32,891 nucleotides of DNA from Pseudomonadota bacterium (GCA_023416415.1 JAEZHR010000123.1:1-32891), one strand, 5' to 3'. Shown: positions 1-9,086, counted from the first letter of the stretch. The notes: generated by a model not told the origin, from the sequence alone. Translations and numbers: made by a program.

Positions 1-179
1 AGCGTCAGGCAGATCAGCCCGCGCCCGAACTTAGCCATGAAATTGATCGCATCGGGCGTGACGAACTCGGCCGCGAGCACGAGATCGCCTTCGTTCTCGC
101 GATCCTCCTCGTCGACCAGAATGACCATGCGGCCAGCCCTGATCTCGGCGATGATTTCTTCAGTTGTGGAAAGAGCCAT
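1..179 (-). CDS. ribBA: Riboflavin biosynthesis protein RibBA/RibB, N-terminal part (runs off the window)
   Basis: The first 59 codons of a 3,4-dihydroxy-2-butanone-4-phosphate synthase are visible, starting at an ATG at 179. The enzyme converts ribulose 5-phosphate to the four-carbon precursor of lumazine. The protein begins MALSTTEEIIAEIRAGRM and contains the family hallmark VDEEDRENEGDLVLAAE (about residues 22-38), which carries the acidic Mg2+/substrate-binding residues, followed by FMAKFGRGLICL. It lies 85 bases downstream of ribE on the same strand, so it is probably the third gene of a ribD-ribE-ribBA run. In betaproteobacteria this gene is usually a fusion with a GTP cyclohydrolase II-like domain (ribBA), but the 3' part lies outside the window, so ribB alone remains possible. 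No FMN riboswitch is visible in the short gap before it. Confidence 0.93.
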   Translation of the reverse strand, partial: MALSTTEEIIAEIRAGRMVILVDEEDRENEGDLVLAAEFVTPDAINFMAKFGRGLICLT

Positions 180-264
180 GGGTAAGATCCTTGCAGAGGG
201 CCACATTCTACTGGATTTACCCCTGTCCACAGACTGCCGCGTGGAAACTGGCGCTTATCTCAAC

Positions 265-879
265 TCATGACTGAAGCGCGAGCATGCGCTCGACATAACG
301 CGCAATCAGGTCTACCTCCAGATTGACCCGGGCACCGGCACGCAAGTGCTTGAGCGTGGTCACCTGCACGGTATGCGGAATCAGGTTGATCGAGAAACGG
401 CTGACTTGCTCAAAATCAGTCACACGGTTGACGGTCAACGAAACCCCGTTGACCACGATCGAGCCCTTGTAGGCCAGATATTTGGCCAGCTTGTGCGGCG
501 CCTCGATTTCCAGCTCCATCGACTCACCCACGGGCGCGAAACGGATTACCGTCCCCAACCCGTCCACGTGACCGGAGACAAGATGTCCGCCCAAGCGATC
601 GGCCAGGCGCAATGCCTTTTCCAGATTCACCTCGCCGATCTGATCCAGTCCGACGGTGCGACTGAGGCTCTCACGCGAAACGTCGACGGCGAACCCCCTT
701 TCCGCCTTCTCGACCACAGTCATGCAGGCGCCATTGAGGGCAATCGAGTCCCCCAGCGCCACATCCTCCAGCGGCAGGCCGCCGGCATCAATTGTCAGAC
801 GTACACCTGCATCCGGCGTACTACCAAGGGGAGTAATGGAGGTAATGCGGCCAACGGCGGCGACGATTCCGGTGAACAT
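265..879 (-). CDS. ribE: Riboflavin synthase, alpha subunit
   Basis: Riboflavin synthase performs the last step of riboflavin synthesis, dismutating two 6,7-dimethyl-8-ribityllumazine molecules. The 204-residue protein has the expected length and the two tandem lumazine-binding barrels. The first starts MFTGIVAAVGRI and carries the GACMTVV strand. The second begins near residue 95 (GHLVSGHVDG) and contains NGVSLTV. I chose the ATG at 879 because MFTGIV is the near-invariant family N terminus. A TTG at 897 would overlap the ribD stop (TTGA) and add six residues, and neither site has a clear Shine-Dalgarno sequence. The 14-base gap to ribD suggests translational coupling in one operon. The symbol ribC is also used for this gene. 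Confidence 0.96.
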   Translation of the reverse strand: MFTGIVAAVGRITSITPLGSTPDAGVRLTIDAGGLPLEDVALGDSIALNGACMTVVEKAERGFAVDVSRESLSRTVGLDQIGEVNLEKALRLADRLGGHLVSGHVDGLGTVIRFAPVGESMELEIEAPHKLAKYLAYKGSIVVNGVSLTVNRVTDFEQVSRFSINLIPHTVQVTTLKHLRAGARVNLEVDLIARYVERMLALQS

Positions 880-893
880 GGGGACGGCAAAGC

Positions 894-1985
894 TCAATTG
901 AAACGGGCAAGGATACGCAAGTCGGGGCCGACCTGCTTGATTTCATGGAAGCGAAACCGCGGACTTGCCCTGAGATCGGGCAGCTGCGGCAGCTCGAACA
1001 TCGGCCGCGCATCTCCTAGCAGGCATGGCGCCAGATAAACCAGCAGCTCGTCCACACATCCTTCCCGAAGCAGCGAACCACTCAGTTTCCCGCCAGCCTC
1101 GACATGGAGTTCGTTGATCTGCCGCCTCCCGAGCTCGCGCATCAGTTCCGGAAGATCGACCTTGCCCTGCGCATTGGGCAGGCGGATCACTTCCGCGCCT
1201 GCGGCACGCAGCGATGCCGCCTTCGATGGCGCGGATACCGCAGTGACGATCCAGGTGTCGCCGCCTGCAAGAATCTTGGCTGCAGGATCAATCTGCAAGC
1301 GGCTATCGATCACGATCCGACGCGGCTGACGCGGCGTGTCCACCGCCCTCACATTTAACTGCGGATCATCCTTCAGTACTGTGCCGATACCGGTCAGGAT
1401 CGCGCATGCCCGGGCTCGCCAGGCATGACCATCCGCGCGGGCCTCGGCAGAGGTGATCCATTTGCTGCGTCCGTCGTGCAAAGCGATACGCCCGTCAAGG
1501 CTGGCCGCAGTCTTCATGCGCACCCACGGCAATCCTCGCTGCATCCTCTTGAAGAAGCCGATGTTCAACTCGCGCGTCGTCTCTTCAAGCACCCCGCACT
1601 CGACTTCGATACCCGCCGCACGCAAGCGCTCCAGGCCGCTGCCTGCGACCAGCGGGTTCGGATCGGTGGCGGCCGCGACGACGCGTGCGAGCCCCGCCCG
1701 AATCAGCGCATCCGCGCATGGCGGCGTGCGACCGTAATGGCTGCACGGCTCCAGGGTCACATAGGCGGTTGCTCCATGCACGTCCACGCCGCGCTCTGCG
1801 GCATCGCGCAGGGCCTCGACTTCCGCATGCGAGCTACCCGGCGCAAGCGTGTGACCGGCCGCGATGACCTCTCCATCCCTGACGATCACGCAACCCACAC
1901 GCGGGTTGGGACTGGTGATGTACATGGCGCGAGCAGCCCACCCGAGGGCTTGCTCCATGAAACGAATGTCACTCGGTGTGATCAA
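894..1985 (-). CDS. ribD: Bifunctional diaminohydroxyphosphoribosylaminopyrimidine deaminase / 5-amino-6-(5-phosphoribosylamino)uracil reductase
   Basis: RibD carries out the second and third steps of riboflavin synthesis: deamination of the pyrimidine, then NADPH-dependent reduction of the ribose side chain. The 363-residue protein has an N-terminal zinc cytidine-deaminase-like domain with H53-A-E55 and the C81...C90 pair (PCSHYGRTPPC). The C-terminal reductase domain starts near residue 148 (RMKTAASLDGRIA). The predicted start is TTG at 1985, supported by a GGAG seven bases upstream and by alignment with the usual N-terminal length. An ATG at 1958 is the alternative and would shorten the protein by nine residues. 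It follows fimT by 71 bases, a gap that holds a TACAAT hexamer and a small CCAGC/GCTGG hairpin. It may therefore have its own promoter rather than depending on the pilin operon. Confidence 0.95.
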   Translation of the reverse strand: MITPSDIRFMEQALGWAARAMYITSPNPRVGCVIVRDGEVIAAGHTLAPGSSHAEVEALRDAAERGVDVHGATAYVTLEPCSHYGRTPPCADALIRAGLARVVAAATDPNPLVAGSGLERLRAAGIEVECGVLEETTRELNIGFFKRMQRGLPWVRMKTAASLDGRIALHDGRSKWITSAEARADGHAWRARACAILTGIGTVLKDDPQLNVRAVDTPRQPRRIVIDSRLQIDPAAKILAGGDTWIVTAVSAPSKAASLRAAGAEVIRLPNAQGKVDLPELMRELGRRQINELHVEAGGKLSGSLLREGCVDELLVYLAPCLLGDARPMFELPQLPDLRASPRFRFHEIKQVGPDLRILARFN

Positions 1986-2056
1986 GTCGGAACTCCGTCG
2001 GTGCGTCTTCAGCCAGCAAGGCTGGAATTGTAGCGCCGACGGCCTGCGGCGGGCGT

Positions 2057-2584
2057 TCAGCAGGCATTAAGTTCGGAAGCGGGGTTGCAGACACGGGCAC
2101 GGCCAAGCATGTTGATGACAATGCGCCGCTCCTCCTGCCCCGCTTTCAGAACGAAGGTTCCGAACAGGGCTGATTGCGCACCCTCATTGCGCCGGGTACG
2201 GCCGCTGCCTTGATAGGAAAGATAGGGCGGCATGTTCGATTGGACTTCCACTCCGGTCGGCAGGGCGCCACGAACGTGGATGACGACTTCGTCCGCGTCG
2301 ATCGCGAGATCTCCATCCTGATCGACGAAAACCACCCAGCCGCTGCTCCAGTTGGCGCCATCTGTCGGCACCATGTCGACCCGACCGGCTCGCCGAATCG
2401 CCTCGGACCGCGCCAGATTCATCGCCGATAACAAGTCGTTCGCCGCAGCGCTCACTCGCTGCGTCTGCACCAGGCCATGCATGGCTGGAACGCCGATTGC
2501 GAGCAGAATGCCGGCAATGGTCAGCACGACGGTCAATTCAACGAGCGTGAATCCGCGCGCGGGCGACGCGTTGGCACCGATCAT
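2057..2584 (-). CDS. fimT: Type IV pilus minor pilin, FimT/GspH family
   Basis: This is a minor pseudopilin of the type IV pilus, expected in the inner-membrane priming complex or at the pilus tip. It has a type III prepilin signal: a short leader ending PARG, cleavage before FTLVELTVVL, the conserved Glu at +5 and a hydrophobic helix. A GspH/FimT-type domain follows (MNLARSEAIRRAGRVDM at about residues 42-58, then GWVVFVDQDGD). The start at 2584 forms an ATGA overlap with the pilE stop and gives an 11-residue leader before the mature FTLVEL. An in-frame ATG at 2593 is an alternative. It is the last gene of the pil operon. The family assignment is secure; the exact name (fimT or fimU) is a choice between close paralogues. 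Confidence 0.88.
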   Translation of the reverse strand: MIGANASPARGFTLVELTVVLTIAGILLAIGVPAMHGLVQTQRVSAAANDLLSAMNLARSEAIRRAGRVDMVPTDGANWSSGWVVFVDQDGDLAIDADEVVIHVRGALPTGVEVQSNMPPYLSYQGSGRTRRNEGAQSALFGTFVLKAGQEERRIVINMLGRARVCNPASELNAC

Positions 2585-3039
2585 TGCCAGCATGACGCTG
2601 CATTGGCGCCTTTCGCGCCAGTACTGGTCAGGGTCAGCGTGCCGCATACTGGATCGGCGTAGCCAGAATCGACCATGGGCGTCCCCGGGATCGCACTCAA
2701 GCGGACGCATTCCTGCAGCCCGTCACCACAGCCGTCTGCCCTGATCTCGTAGGCGCTGGCGCCGGCCGCGCCACCGGAGAACCATTTGAACCGTTGCGCA
2801 TCCTGGTCCGTCGAAGCGGACGAGAACGCGATATAGGTATTGCGCTGCGAGTAGTAGCGTTCCTGTTGCTGCATGATCTCCAGCAGGACAGCCTTGGCTT
2901 CAGCACGCTTTGCCCGGCGCACGGATTCCTGATACGACGGATAGGCGATACTGGCGAGAATGGCGACAATCGCCACGACCACCATGAGCTCGATCAGGGT
3001 GAAGCCCCGTCCCGGACGGTCAGTTGCTGAGCAAGGCAT
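2581..3039 (-). CDS. pilE: Type IV minor pilin, PilE-like
   Basis: This is a small pilin (152 residues) with a textbook prepilin signal: leader ending RPGRG, mature start FTLIELMVVVAIVAILASIAYP with Glu at +5, then the YQESVRRAKRAEAK helix. A C-terminal Cys pair (DPVCGTLTLTS ... AASCWQ) could form the D-region disulfide. In betaproteobacteria and Pseudomonas, a pilE of this kind follows pilY1 and encodes a minor rather than the major pilin. That fits its place here after pilY1 and before fimT. The ATG at 3039 was chosen because it leaves a 12-residue leader. It overlaps the pilY1 3' end by 20 bases, and the upstream extension to 3114 would lie wholly inside pilY1. Confidence 0.9.
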   Translation of the reverse strand: MPCSATDRPGRGFTLIELMVVVAIVAILASIAYPSYQESVRRAKRAEAKAVLLEIMQQQERYYSQRNTYIAFSSASTDQDAQRFKWFSGGAAGASAYEIRADGCGDGLQECVRLSAIPGTPMVDSGYADPVCGTLTLTSTGAKGANAASCWQ

Positions 3040-6000
3040 CGCGCAACTCCCGCCAGTTGAGAATTTCACGCCAGCTGAAACGGCCCGCGCGCAGATCGAT
3101 GCTGCTCGGGCCACTCTCGGCCCCGCTCACCACCCCATTCTCCCCGCCGGTGCCGACGTTGACGACCTGGCGCCGCTGTTGGACGACGCGCTCTCCAATT
3201 GCGTTGCGCCGGCCGACGACAGCTGAAAGATCCAACACGATCGGTTCGCCGAGCATGCCCACGCGCGAGACATGGCGCGTAGGCATGCCGTTCGGAGGCA
3301 GACCGGTGAGTGCGCCGATCTCGTACGACGCGCCACCGCCGGCCGCGCAAGGATCCGCATCTGGAATGACCGTATTGAAGTAAATGATCCCGTCACGCAG
3401 CACTGCATTGCTGACAACGCGCTCGCCGGATTCTTCCGAATGGGGGAAGTCAATGTACCAGCCCTTCTTTGCCCCACTGCCGTATGCAGGCACATCTCCG
3501 CTGACGAGGTAGGTTCCGTCCGGCTGCAGCGTGAAGATGCGCTGAACGAGTGAAGCACGGCCGACTACCGCCACTCCGGCGTCATGCACGGCATAGAAGC
3601 TTTGGGTGCGGTAGGTTCCCGGTGCGCCATCCTGTGCCTCGACGTACTTGCCGGTGCCGAACATGACGAGGTAGCCTCCGCCCGGAGCGAACGCGGCGAG
3701 TGGACGCGTCGTGATTGGCTGGCGACGACCTGCATCGTCGCGTGCAACAAAAAGTGGCATGCCATCACCGAGCGCACCGGACCAAGGCGCCACACTGGAG
3801 AAATCGATTCGCCATAGATTACCCTGCAAGTCCCCGAGAAAGGCGACTCGTACTGCACCGTCCGCACCCGGAACGAGTACTGGCTGGGCGAGACCGTTGG
3901 GAGCGAAGGTCTCCGCTGCCGGCAGGCGAAACTTGTAGTAATTCACCCCGGCCTTCCAGCTTTCCGCAGACCCCTTGTCCAGCGCTAGCAAGAAGAGCGC
4001 GCCTGCCGCATCCTCGTTGTGACGACCCAACCCGTCCGGAACGTAATTGTTCAGCCCGCTGGCGACAACCAGGAAGTCCCGATAGACCGAAACGCCGCCA
4101 CTGACACCCGTGCGAAATCGGGCAATCTGCGGTGCACCACTCACGTTGCCCATATCCGGATCGTCGGCATCGGTGAATTCAAGCAGCACGCCACCGGCGC
4201 CGAACTGCGTCGGGTCACTCACATCAAGTGCAAACACGCCCTGCGCACCGGCCCCAAATGCGCCGACCAGAACGGTCTTCCATTTCCCGCCCACTCGCGC
4301 GTCAGCTGCAGCCAGCCCGCCATCGACATAGAGACGATGCACGTAGCCGGGTGCCGCAAGCTGAGGCAGCAGCGGAACGAGTGTGCGCGGTACATAGGCA
4401 AACAGTTCGATGCCGGTGTCCGCGTTGAAGGCGTGCAGCATCCCGTCGTTGGCCCCCACGTACACCACCGCTGCACGATCCTTGGTAACGGCCAGGTACT
4501 GGGCATAGCCCTCACCGGATGCCCGAGCCACGGGCGGCCCAACGTAAAGCGGATTGCTGCCAACGATATCCCCGAGCACACGGTCGCGGGTGCGAAACAC
4601 ACCGTTCTTCTGCCCTAGCTCGCGTTCGCGTACGCCCCGAAGCCAGGCCAGTCGATCCTTGCCGAGACCATCGGGCTTGTCGCTCCCCGGGCCGGTATCG
4701 AGCGCCATCTTCAAGACCTCATCGAGCTGATCCCACTTGAACGGTGCGGTTTTGTAGCCCTGTCCATCGGCAACAAGTGTATGGATCTCCCGTTGCTCCG
4801 GTGAGGGCCTTGCCGCCTGCTTTGCAGTCCCTGTCAGAATGGCACCGGCATCCCAGACAGGACTGCTGCCGATCGTCAGCCCGGAATTCTCATCGAACCC
4901 GATTGCAAGCTTGTGCAGGCTGCCGCTCCAGCGCGACGGATCAAAGCCCGGCTGGAAAAGATACGCTCCACCGGCACCGAGCCTGCTGGAAGACAAGCCG
5001 GCACCAGACAGCGTGCCACTGCTGCTTCCGATCATGCCGAACACACGGTGGATTGCCTCCACCATCTCGGTCGGCTGCCCGGCCAGAAAGTAATTTGCGG
5101 GCACGCCACCGCCGTTGTCCCACTCTTTGTTGCTTGACTTGATTACAGTCTTGCCATCGACATCGATGGTAATGAAGGGATTGCCGTCACCGTTGCGATC
5201 ATCGAATCCACCGTACTTGGCAGCCAGATAGAGCTGGCTGTTGCGAGGCTTGAGTACACGTTTGTTTCCATCGATTTTGCCGTCCCCGCCTTCGTCGACA
5301 TCAATGGCGAATGTTTTCACGTGCACGGGCTTGTCGATCCGGATGTGCTGGGTATTTGCCCAGTAAGCCAGTCCGGCCATGTAGTACGTGCCGTGCCCAC
5401 CCGCCCCGGCGTCCTCCGCATCCAGTCCGGCAAGGCTCGTATTCGGTGCGGGGTGGCCGTACACACCATCGGCATCGACTTCCATTTCGCCTACCTTCCT
5501 GGTCCAGGATTTGACATCCAGCGCCGGGGGCTTGCCTGCCACTTGCGCATCAACCGGTCGCGCGGCATCAAAGGCGTTGTTGTTGTTTCCCCATTTGGTG
5601 CGGACATTGCCAGGAATGTAGCGATCCCAATGCGTATTAACATCGGCAATCACAAGGATGTGATTACGCTGGCAGGAGGCCATCACAGGGTCGGCCCACT
5701 CCGTCAGTACCGGGAAGCCATCCCTCATCGCTTCGCTCATGCCGGCCGTGGCCTCCGGCGATGGCTGCTTTCCCTGCAAGTAGCGCAAGCCCTCATAGTA
5801 GAGTTCGCTTACCGGATCATTGGTTTTGTAACGGCCATTGCGTCCGAACTTGTTCAGGTAGTTTGCAACACCGCTTGTGTTGGCGGCATCATTCTTGTTG
5901 AGCGGGTCTTCAGGATTGTTGTAGAACACGCCGGTTTCCGGATCCCACTCCGGGCGATCGTTGGCACTGGCAGCATAGCCGGGTGGCAGATGGCGCTTCG

Positions 6001-6946
6001 CGCCAAGGTATTTGAGTGGAGCTCTCAGCACGCCGCCATAGCGCTCCGGCGCATCATCGAGCAGATAGCCCATAGCCCCCACGCGCACACGGTCGGCATT
6101 GCGCTGCAATTCGCCGACCGGTTTGTAATGTGCGCCGTACTTCATGCATAGCTCGGTGCGCTCCGCCCCCTCCTGGCCGTCGCATACGCGCACACGTACA
6201 AGATACTCGCCCAATGCCTTATCCACCGCCTGCGCTGGCGCATTCCCCGTGCCGTCATAAGGAGCAACGCAGTACGCGGATGCATTCGCACTGCCGCCGA
6301 CAACGTTGCTTTTCTTGTCGCTGAACAGAATGCGGTTGCGGCACGAGACGACATACAAGGTTTCGACGTCGAATGGCGTGACCTTGCCTGGGGCGCTTGA
6401 AGTCGTGCCGGCCTTGACCGTGCGGCGCGGGAAGTAAGCTTCGTCAGCGTAGAAGTTGCCGCCGACGTCGTCTTGCAGGAATGCGCGCTGCAGCACGGTC
6501 AAACCTGGCTGATCAATGACGCGGTCACCTCCAGTCAAGGTGTAGCGCAGGATGTCGATAGCCGACGAGGAAGCCCAATTCATGAAGTTCCCCGAAAACG
6601 TCTGGCCATTGCATTCGTGCGTCACGGAATCCGCATCGGAATCGATCTCGAACCAGGCGTCTTCTTCAAGATTTCGGTTACCCCCTTTGTAGCGATAGCA
6701 TTTCCCGGGGTTGAAGTAGCCGAGGTAGGTTCGGGTGCGATTGTAGGTGCCGTTATCGCCCCGATAGGCGATTCCCACGGTGGGGAACTCGACAGACAAG
6801 CTGAGCAGCAGGTTCGGATGGATGTTCGCCCGGCCGCCGTAAAGCGGTTCATGAGCAAGCTCCACCGCAGGCGTTGCAGCAACCCCGGATGTGGTCGCGA
6901 CAAGCGCAAATGAAAGAAGCAGGGCTGAAGAAGCATGTCCTGTCAT
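3020..6946 (-). CDS. pilY1: Type IV pilus tip adhesin/biogenesis protein PilY1
   Basis: PilY1 is a large secreted or tip-located protein that promotes pilus extension, adhesion and surface sensing. The 1308-residue protein starts with a Sec signal peptide (LLLSFALVATTSGVAA, cut near residue 24). Its N-terminal half is variable and contains the EFPTVGIAYRG...TYLGYFNPGKCY motif typical of the family. Asp/Gly-rich stretches near residues 549 (DVDEGGDGKIDG) and 579 (DRNGDGNPF) look like calcium-binding loops. The C-terminal half is the PQQ-like beta-propeller, with VVYVGANDGMLHAFNADTG near residue 825, then LYVDGG and VFALDVSDP. The start overlaps the pilX stop by four bases (ATGA). It sits in the canonical order pilV-pilW-pilX-pilY1-pilE. 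No truncation or frameshift is seen. Confidence 0.95.
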   Translation of the reverse strand: MTGHASSALLLSFALVATTSGVAATPAVELAHEPLYGGRANIHPNLLLSLSVEFPTVGIAYRGDNGTYNRTRTYLGYFNPGKCYRYKGGNRNLEEDAWFEIDSDADSVTHECNGQTFSGNFMNWASSSAIDILRYTLTGGDRVIDQPGLTVLQRAFLQDDVGGNFYADEAYFPRRTVKAGTTSSAPGKVTPFDVETLYVVSCRNRILFSDKKSNVVGGSANASAYCVAPYDGTGNAPAQAVDKALGEYLVRVRVCDGQEGAERTELCMKYGAHYKPVGELQRNADRVRVGAMGYLLDDAPERYGGVLRAPLKYLGAKRHLPPGYAASANDRPEWDPETGVFYNNPEDPLNKNDAANTSGVANYLNKFGRNGRYKTNDPVSELYYEGLRYLQGKQPSPEATAGMSEAMRDGFPVLTEWADPVMASCQRNHILVIADVNTHWDRYIPGNVRTKWGNNNNAFDAARPVDAQVAGKPPALDVKSWTRKVGEMEVDADGVYGHPAPNTSLAGLDAEDAGAGGHGTYYMAGLAYWANTQHIRIDKPVHVKTFAIDVDEGGDGKIDGNKRVLKPRNSQLYLAAKYGGFDDRNGDGNPFITIDVDGKTVIKSSNKEWDNGGGVPANYFLAGQPTEMVEAIHRVFGMIGSSSGTLSGAGLSSSRLGAGGAYLFQPGFDPSRWSGSLHKLAIGFDENSGLTIGSSPVWDAGAILTGTAKQAARPSPEQREIHTLVADGQGYKTAPFKWDQLDEVLKMALDTGPGSDKPDGLGKDRLAWLRGVRERELGQKNGVFRTRDRVLGDIVGSNPLYVGPPVARASGEGYAQYLAVTKDRAAVVYVGANDGMLHAFNADTGIELFAYVPRTLVPLLPQLAAPGYVHRLYVDGGLAAADARVGGKWKTVLVGAFGAGAQGVFALDVSDPTQFGAGGVLLEFTDADDPDMGNVSGAPQIARFRTGVSGGVSVYRDFLVVASGLNNYVPDGLGRHNEDAAGALFLLALDKGSAESWKAGVNYYKFRLPAAETFAPNGLAQPVLVPGADGAVRVAFLGDLQGNLWRIDFSSVAPWSGALGDGMPLFVARDDAGRRQPITTRPLAAFAPGGGYLVMFGTGKYVEAQDGAPGTYRTQSFYAVHDAGVAVVGRASLVQRIFTLQPDGTYLVSGDVPAYGSGAKKGWYIDFPHSEESGERVVSNAVLRDGIIYFNTVIPDADPCAAGGGASYEIGALTGLPPNGMPTRHVSRVGMLGEPIVLDLSAVVGRRNAIGERVVQQRRQVVNVGTGGENGVVSGAESGPSSIDLRAGRFSWREILNWRELRDALLSN

Positions 6947-7566
6947 GATCCGGCCTTTCGATAAAAGGTCTGCAGCAACACCTGGCTTGAGATTCGTGTT
7001 CCGAAGCCAATTGCGGTAATGCGATAGAAGTACGTCATCCCGCCAGTGGAGGCATCCCCGCCTGGCATATTGAAGGGCATGAGTTCGATCACGTATCGCG
7101 GCAAGCGCGCCGGGAGTACGCCCTCTCCCGCCGCGAATGCCTGGCCCGTGAAATGTCCAAATGGCACCGAGCGCCCCATCTCGTCATCGGCCAGAAAATC
7201 TACGCGGGTCCAGATAGGAAAATCGGGCACGGCGCGCTGGCACAAGCCGAGGTATGGATTGCCTGTCCCAGCTCCACAGCCCTCGACAAATCCCTCGGCA
7301 CGGTCGGCCGCGAAAATTTCACTGCGCGAGCGCGTGGAGTCGGGCGAGGCCTCGATGTCCATCTCGGCGTCGAGGAGGGCTGCCTCCGCCGACTGCAGGG
7401 CAATCAGCCGGTCGCGCTCGTTGCGAGCCGCCCGCTCGCCCTGAACGGCAATCTGAGCGCCCGAGATGCCAAGCACGAGTATCGCGATGAGCATGATCGG
7501 CGCAACGATCAGCGACGCGCCCGCTTCGCGGCCCAGTTCGCGACCCACTACTGCCCGCGCGTTCAT
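6943..7566 (-). CDS. pilX: Type IV pilus assembly protein PilX
   Basis: PilX is a minor pilin of the tip/priming complex. The 207-residue protein has an atypical prepilin start: a short basic leader ending GREAG, then ASLIVAPIMLIAILVLGISG. As is usual for PilX, it lacks the classical FTLxE sequence with Glu at +5. An amphipathic helix (QGERAARNERDRLIALQSAEAALLDAE) continues from the membrane helix, as in the PilX N-terminal domain. The ATG at 7566 overlaps the pilW stop by four bases, and its own stop overlaps the pilY1 start in the same way, so the genes are probably translationally coupled. Family membership rests on the N-terminal pattern and the gene order. Confidence 0.88.
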   Translation of the reverse strand: MNARAVVGRELGREAGASLIVAPIMLIAILVLGISGAQIAVQGERAARNERDRLIALQSAEAALLDAEMDIEASPDSTRSRSEIFAADRAEGFVEGCGAGTGNPYLGLCQRAVPDFPIWTRVDFLADDEMGRSVPFGHFTGQAFAAGEGVLPARLPRYVIELMPFNMPGGDASTGGMTYFYRITAIGFGTRISSQVLLQTFYRKAGS

Positions 7567-8480
7567 GTGCTGCCTCTCGTGCGATTGCGCAACTGGATGG
7601 TTGCCCCAAATTGGGCGCGCATGCGCGATCGCTCAGACGTCGGAAGATCGCTTTCCCGGATGTGCACACCCGGATCGACCGAAGCAAATTCGTTGGAATA
7701 TGCCGGCCCGAAGAGGTGGTACTCCTGACTGGGGCCGTCGGCGCGGGTATTGTTTCTTGCGCGCATCAACAGGCCGATGCGCACCACAACCACGCGCTTC
7801 CAGGCCTCAGGGCCGCTCATTGCGGCAGCGCGCAGATACTGGTCGGCAATTCCGTCGTCGTCCAAGTCGACGCCATACAAAGCCTGAAACGATTCGACAC
7901 CAAACACCACCACCTCTGCGGCCCAGCCGCGATACTTGCAATAGAGAGCGGGCTCACCCTTGCCGGTTTTGGCTACATAGAAAATGCTCCACCCCCTCCC
8001 CTCATCCGCTTCGGCCTGCGATGCAGGAGCGGCAACCGGGAAACCCGTGCAATTGAGCATGCTGCCATCGGCGGGACTGCCTGAACCGAGGAAGCGCAGG
8101 GCGAGGACGTCACTGCCATTGACAACTTCGCTCGCACTGCTTATCGCACCGTCAACCCCAGGCGCAGTCGACTTCAGTCTGTGCGCATCCAGTCCGAAGA
8201 CATGAGGAGACATTGCTTCGGTTGTCAGGATGGGTGCATCTTTGGCATCCCAATTTTCGTAGCCGGTTTGCCTGACCGCGCGCCCGATTAGTTCCAGTGC
8301 GTAGCGTGCCCCTTCGTGTAACTGCACCTGATCATCCTGCCCCAGATACGCAGTACGGGTGGAAAGCAACAATCCGGTTGCGGCCAGCACGACCAGCAGG
8401 CCGATGGCAAACGCCACCATCAGTTCGACCAGGGTCAGGCCGCGCATTGCTGAACGAACGCTGGCAGGTCGCAGCATCAT
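7563..8480 (-). CDS. pilW: Type IV pilus assembly protein PilW
   Basis: PilW is a large minor pilin (GspJ-like) of the tip complex. The 305-residue protein has a 13-residue leader ending AMRG, mature start LTLVELMVAFAIGLLVVLAATGLLL with Glu at +5, then the RTAYLGQDDQVQLHEGARYALELIGRAVRQTGY helix that is diagnostic of PilW. Later blocks (GSDVLALRFLG, VVVRIGLLMRARN) also match the family style. Two adjacent ATG codons are available (8480 and 8477), and the first overlaps the pilV stop as ATGA. It lies between pilV and pilX, as in Pseudomonas and other betaproteobacteria. Confidence 0.92.
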   Translation of the reverse strand: MMLRPASVRSAMRGLTLVELMVAFAIGLLVVLAATGLLLSTRTAYLGQDDQVQLHEGARYALELIGRAVRQTGYENWDAKDAPILTTEAMSPHVFGLDAHRLKSTAPGVDGAISSASEVVNGSDVLALRFLGSGSPADGSMLNCTGFPVAAPASQAEADEGRGWSIFYVAKTGKGEPALYCKYRGWAAEVVVFGVESFQALYGVDLDDDGIADQYLRAAAMSGPEAWKRVVVVRIGLLMRARNNTRADGPSQEYHLFGPAYSNEFASVDPGVHIRESDLPTSERSRMRAQFGATIQLRNRTRGST

Positions 8481-9046
8481 GGTGCGTACGGTGCAACCAG
8501 CAAGGCGATTTCCGGAAACGACGCCCCTTCGACCTCCGTGGCGAGCTTTCCGCTGGGGTCCTTGGCGGCCCAGCCGACCTTGATCACCACGGAAGCGCTT
8601 TCATCGTCCGTACAGTCCCAGGCAAGGCGCCGGCTTGTGTCATGCCAGGGATCGTCATCGCGGCATACCACTGCACGCGCACCAGGAAGCGCTTCGCGCA
8701 GACGCTGCTGCCACTCGTACATATCGAACAGTGCCAGCTGTTGAGGATCGCATGAGGCTGCATAGCAATTCACGGCCGGCGCAGCAGACGGCGACTGATC
8801 ATTCGAGATATCCAGGTCGAGAAACGGGTTATCGGCACTGGCAAGCTGCATCTGAGCGTCGTTTGCCCGCATCCGGGCAGCCAGGGCTGCCGCAAGTTGC
8901 ACGCCGATACTGTGCAGGCTAGATTGCTGGGAGGTGCGCAAGGCCGCGAGCTGTATTGCCCCCGCCCCCAGCATCCCGATGGCCAGAACGAGGATGGAAA
9001 TCAATAATTCAATCATGGAAAAACCGGCATCTCGCGCAGAAGCCAT
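8477..9046 (-). CDS. pilV: Type IV pilus minor pilin PilV
   Basis: PilV is a minor pilin (GspI-like), here the first gene of the pil operon. The protein (189 residues) starts MASARDAG, is cut before FSMIELLISILVLAIGMLGAGAIQLAALR, and carries Glu at +5. I chose the ATG at 9046 because it follows GGAGG with good spacing (GGAGGGTGAAATG). An upstream TTG at 9088 would begin inside the nrdR terminator and has no ribosome binding site. Four later Cys residues, including CYAASC and WDCTDDE, may form disulfides. Because an intrinsic terminator separates it from nrdR, the operon needs read-through or a promoter within the last 60 bases. I see no convincing sigma-70 pair there. Confidence 0.9.
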   Translation of the reverse strand: MASARDAGFSMIELLISILVLAIGMLGAGAIQLAALRTSQQSSLHSIGVQLAAALAARMRANDAQMQLASADNPFLDLDISNDQSPSAAPAVNCYAASCDPQQLALFDMYEWQQRLREALPGARAVVCRDDDPWHDTSRRLAWDCTDDESASVVIKVGWAAKDPSGKLATEVEGASFPEIALLVAPYAP

Positions 9047-9061
9047 TTCACCCTCCGGCTG

Positions 9062-9076
9062 TTGCATTTTTTGCAA
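9062..9076. repeat. Short inverted repeat upstream of pilV
   Basis: TTGCA and TGCAA flank five T residues, giving a perfect five-base inverted repeat between the nrdR terminator and the pilV ribosome binding site. It could be an operator or simply part of an AT-rich leader. There is no direct sign of function. Confidence 0.35.
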
Positions 9077-9086
9077 TATCTTGGTC

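Noticed and set aside
180..264. FMN riboswitch before ribBA
   Set aside because: The gap is only 85 bases and lacks the conserved FMN aptamer segments.
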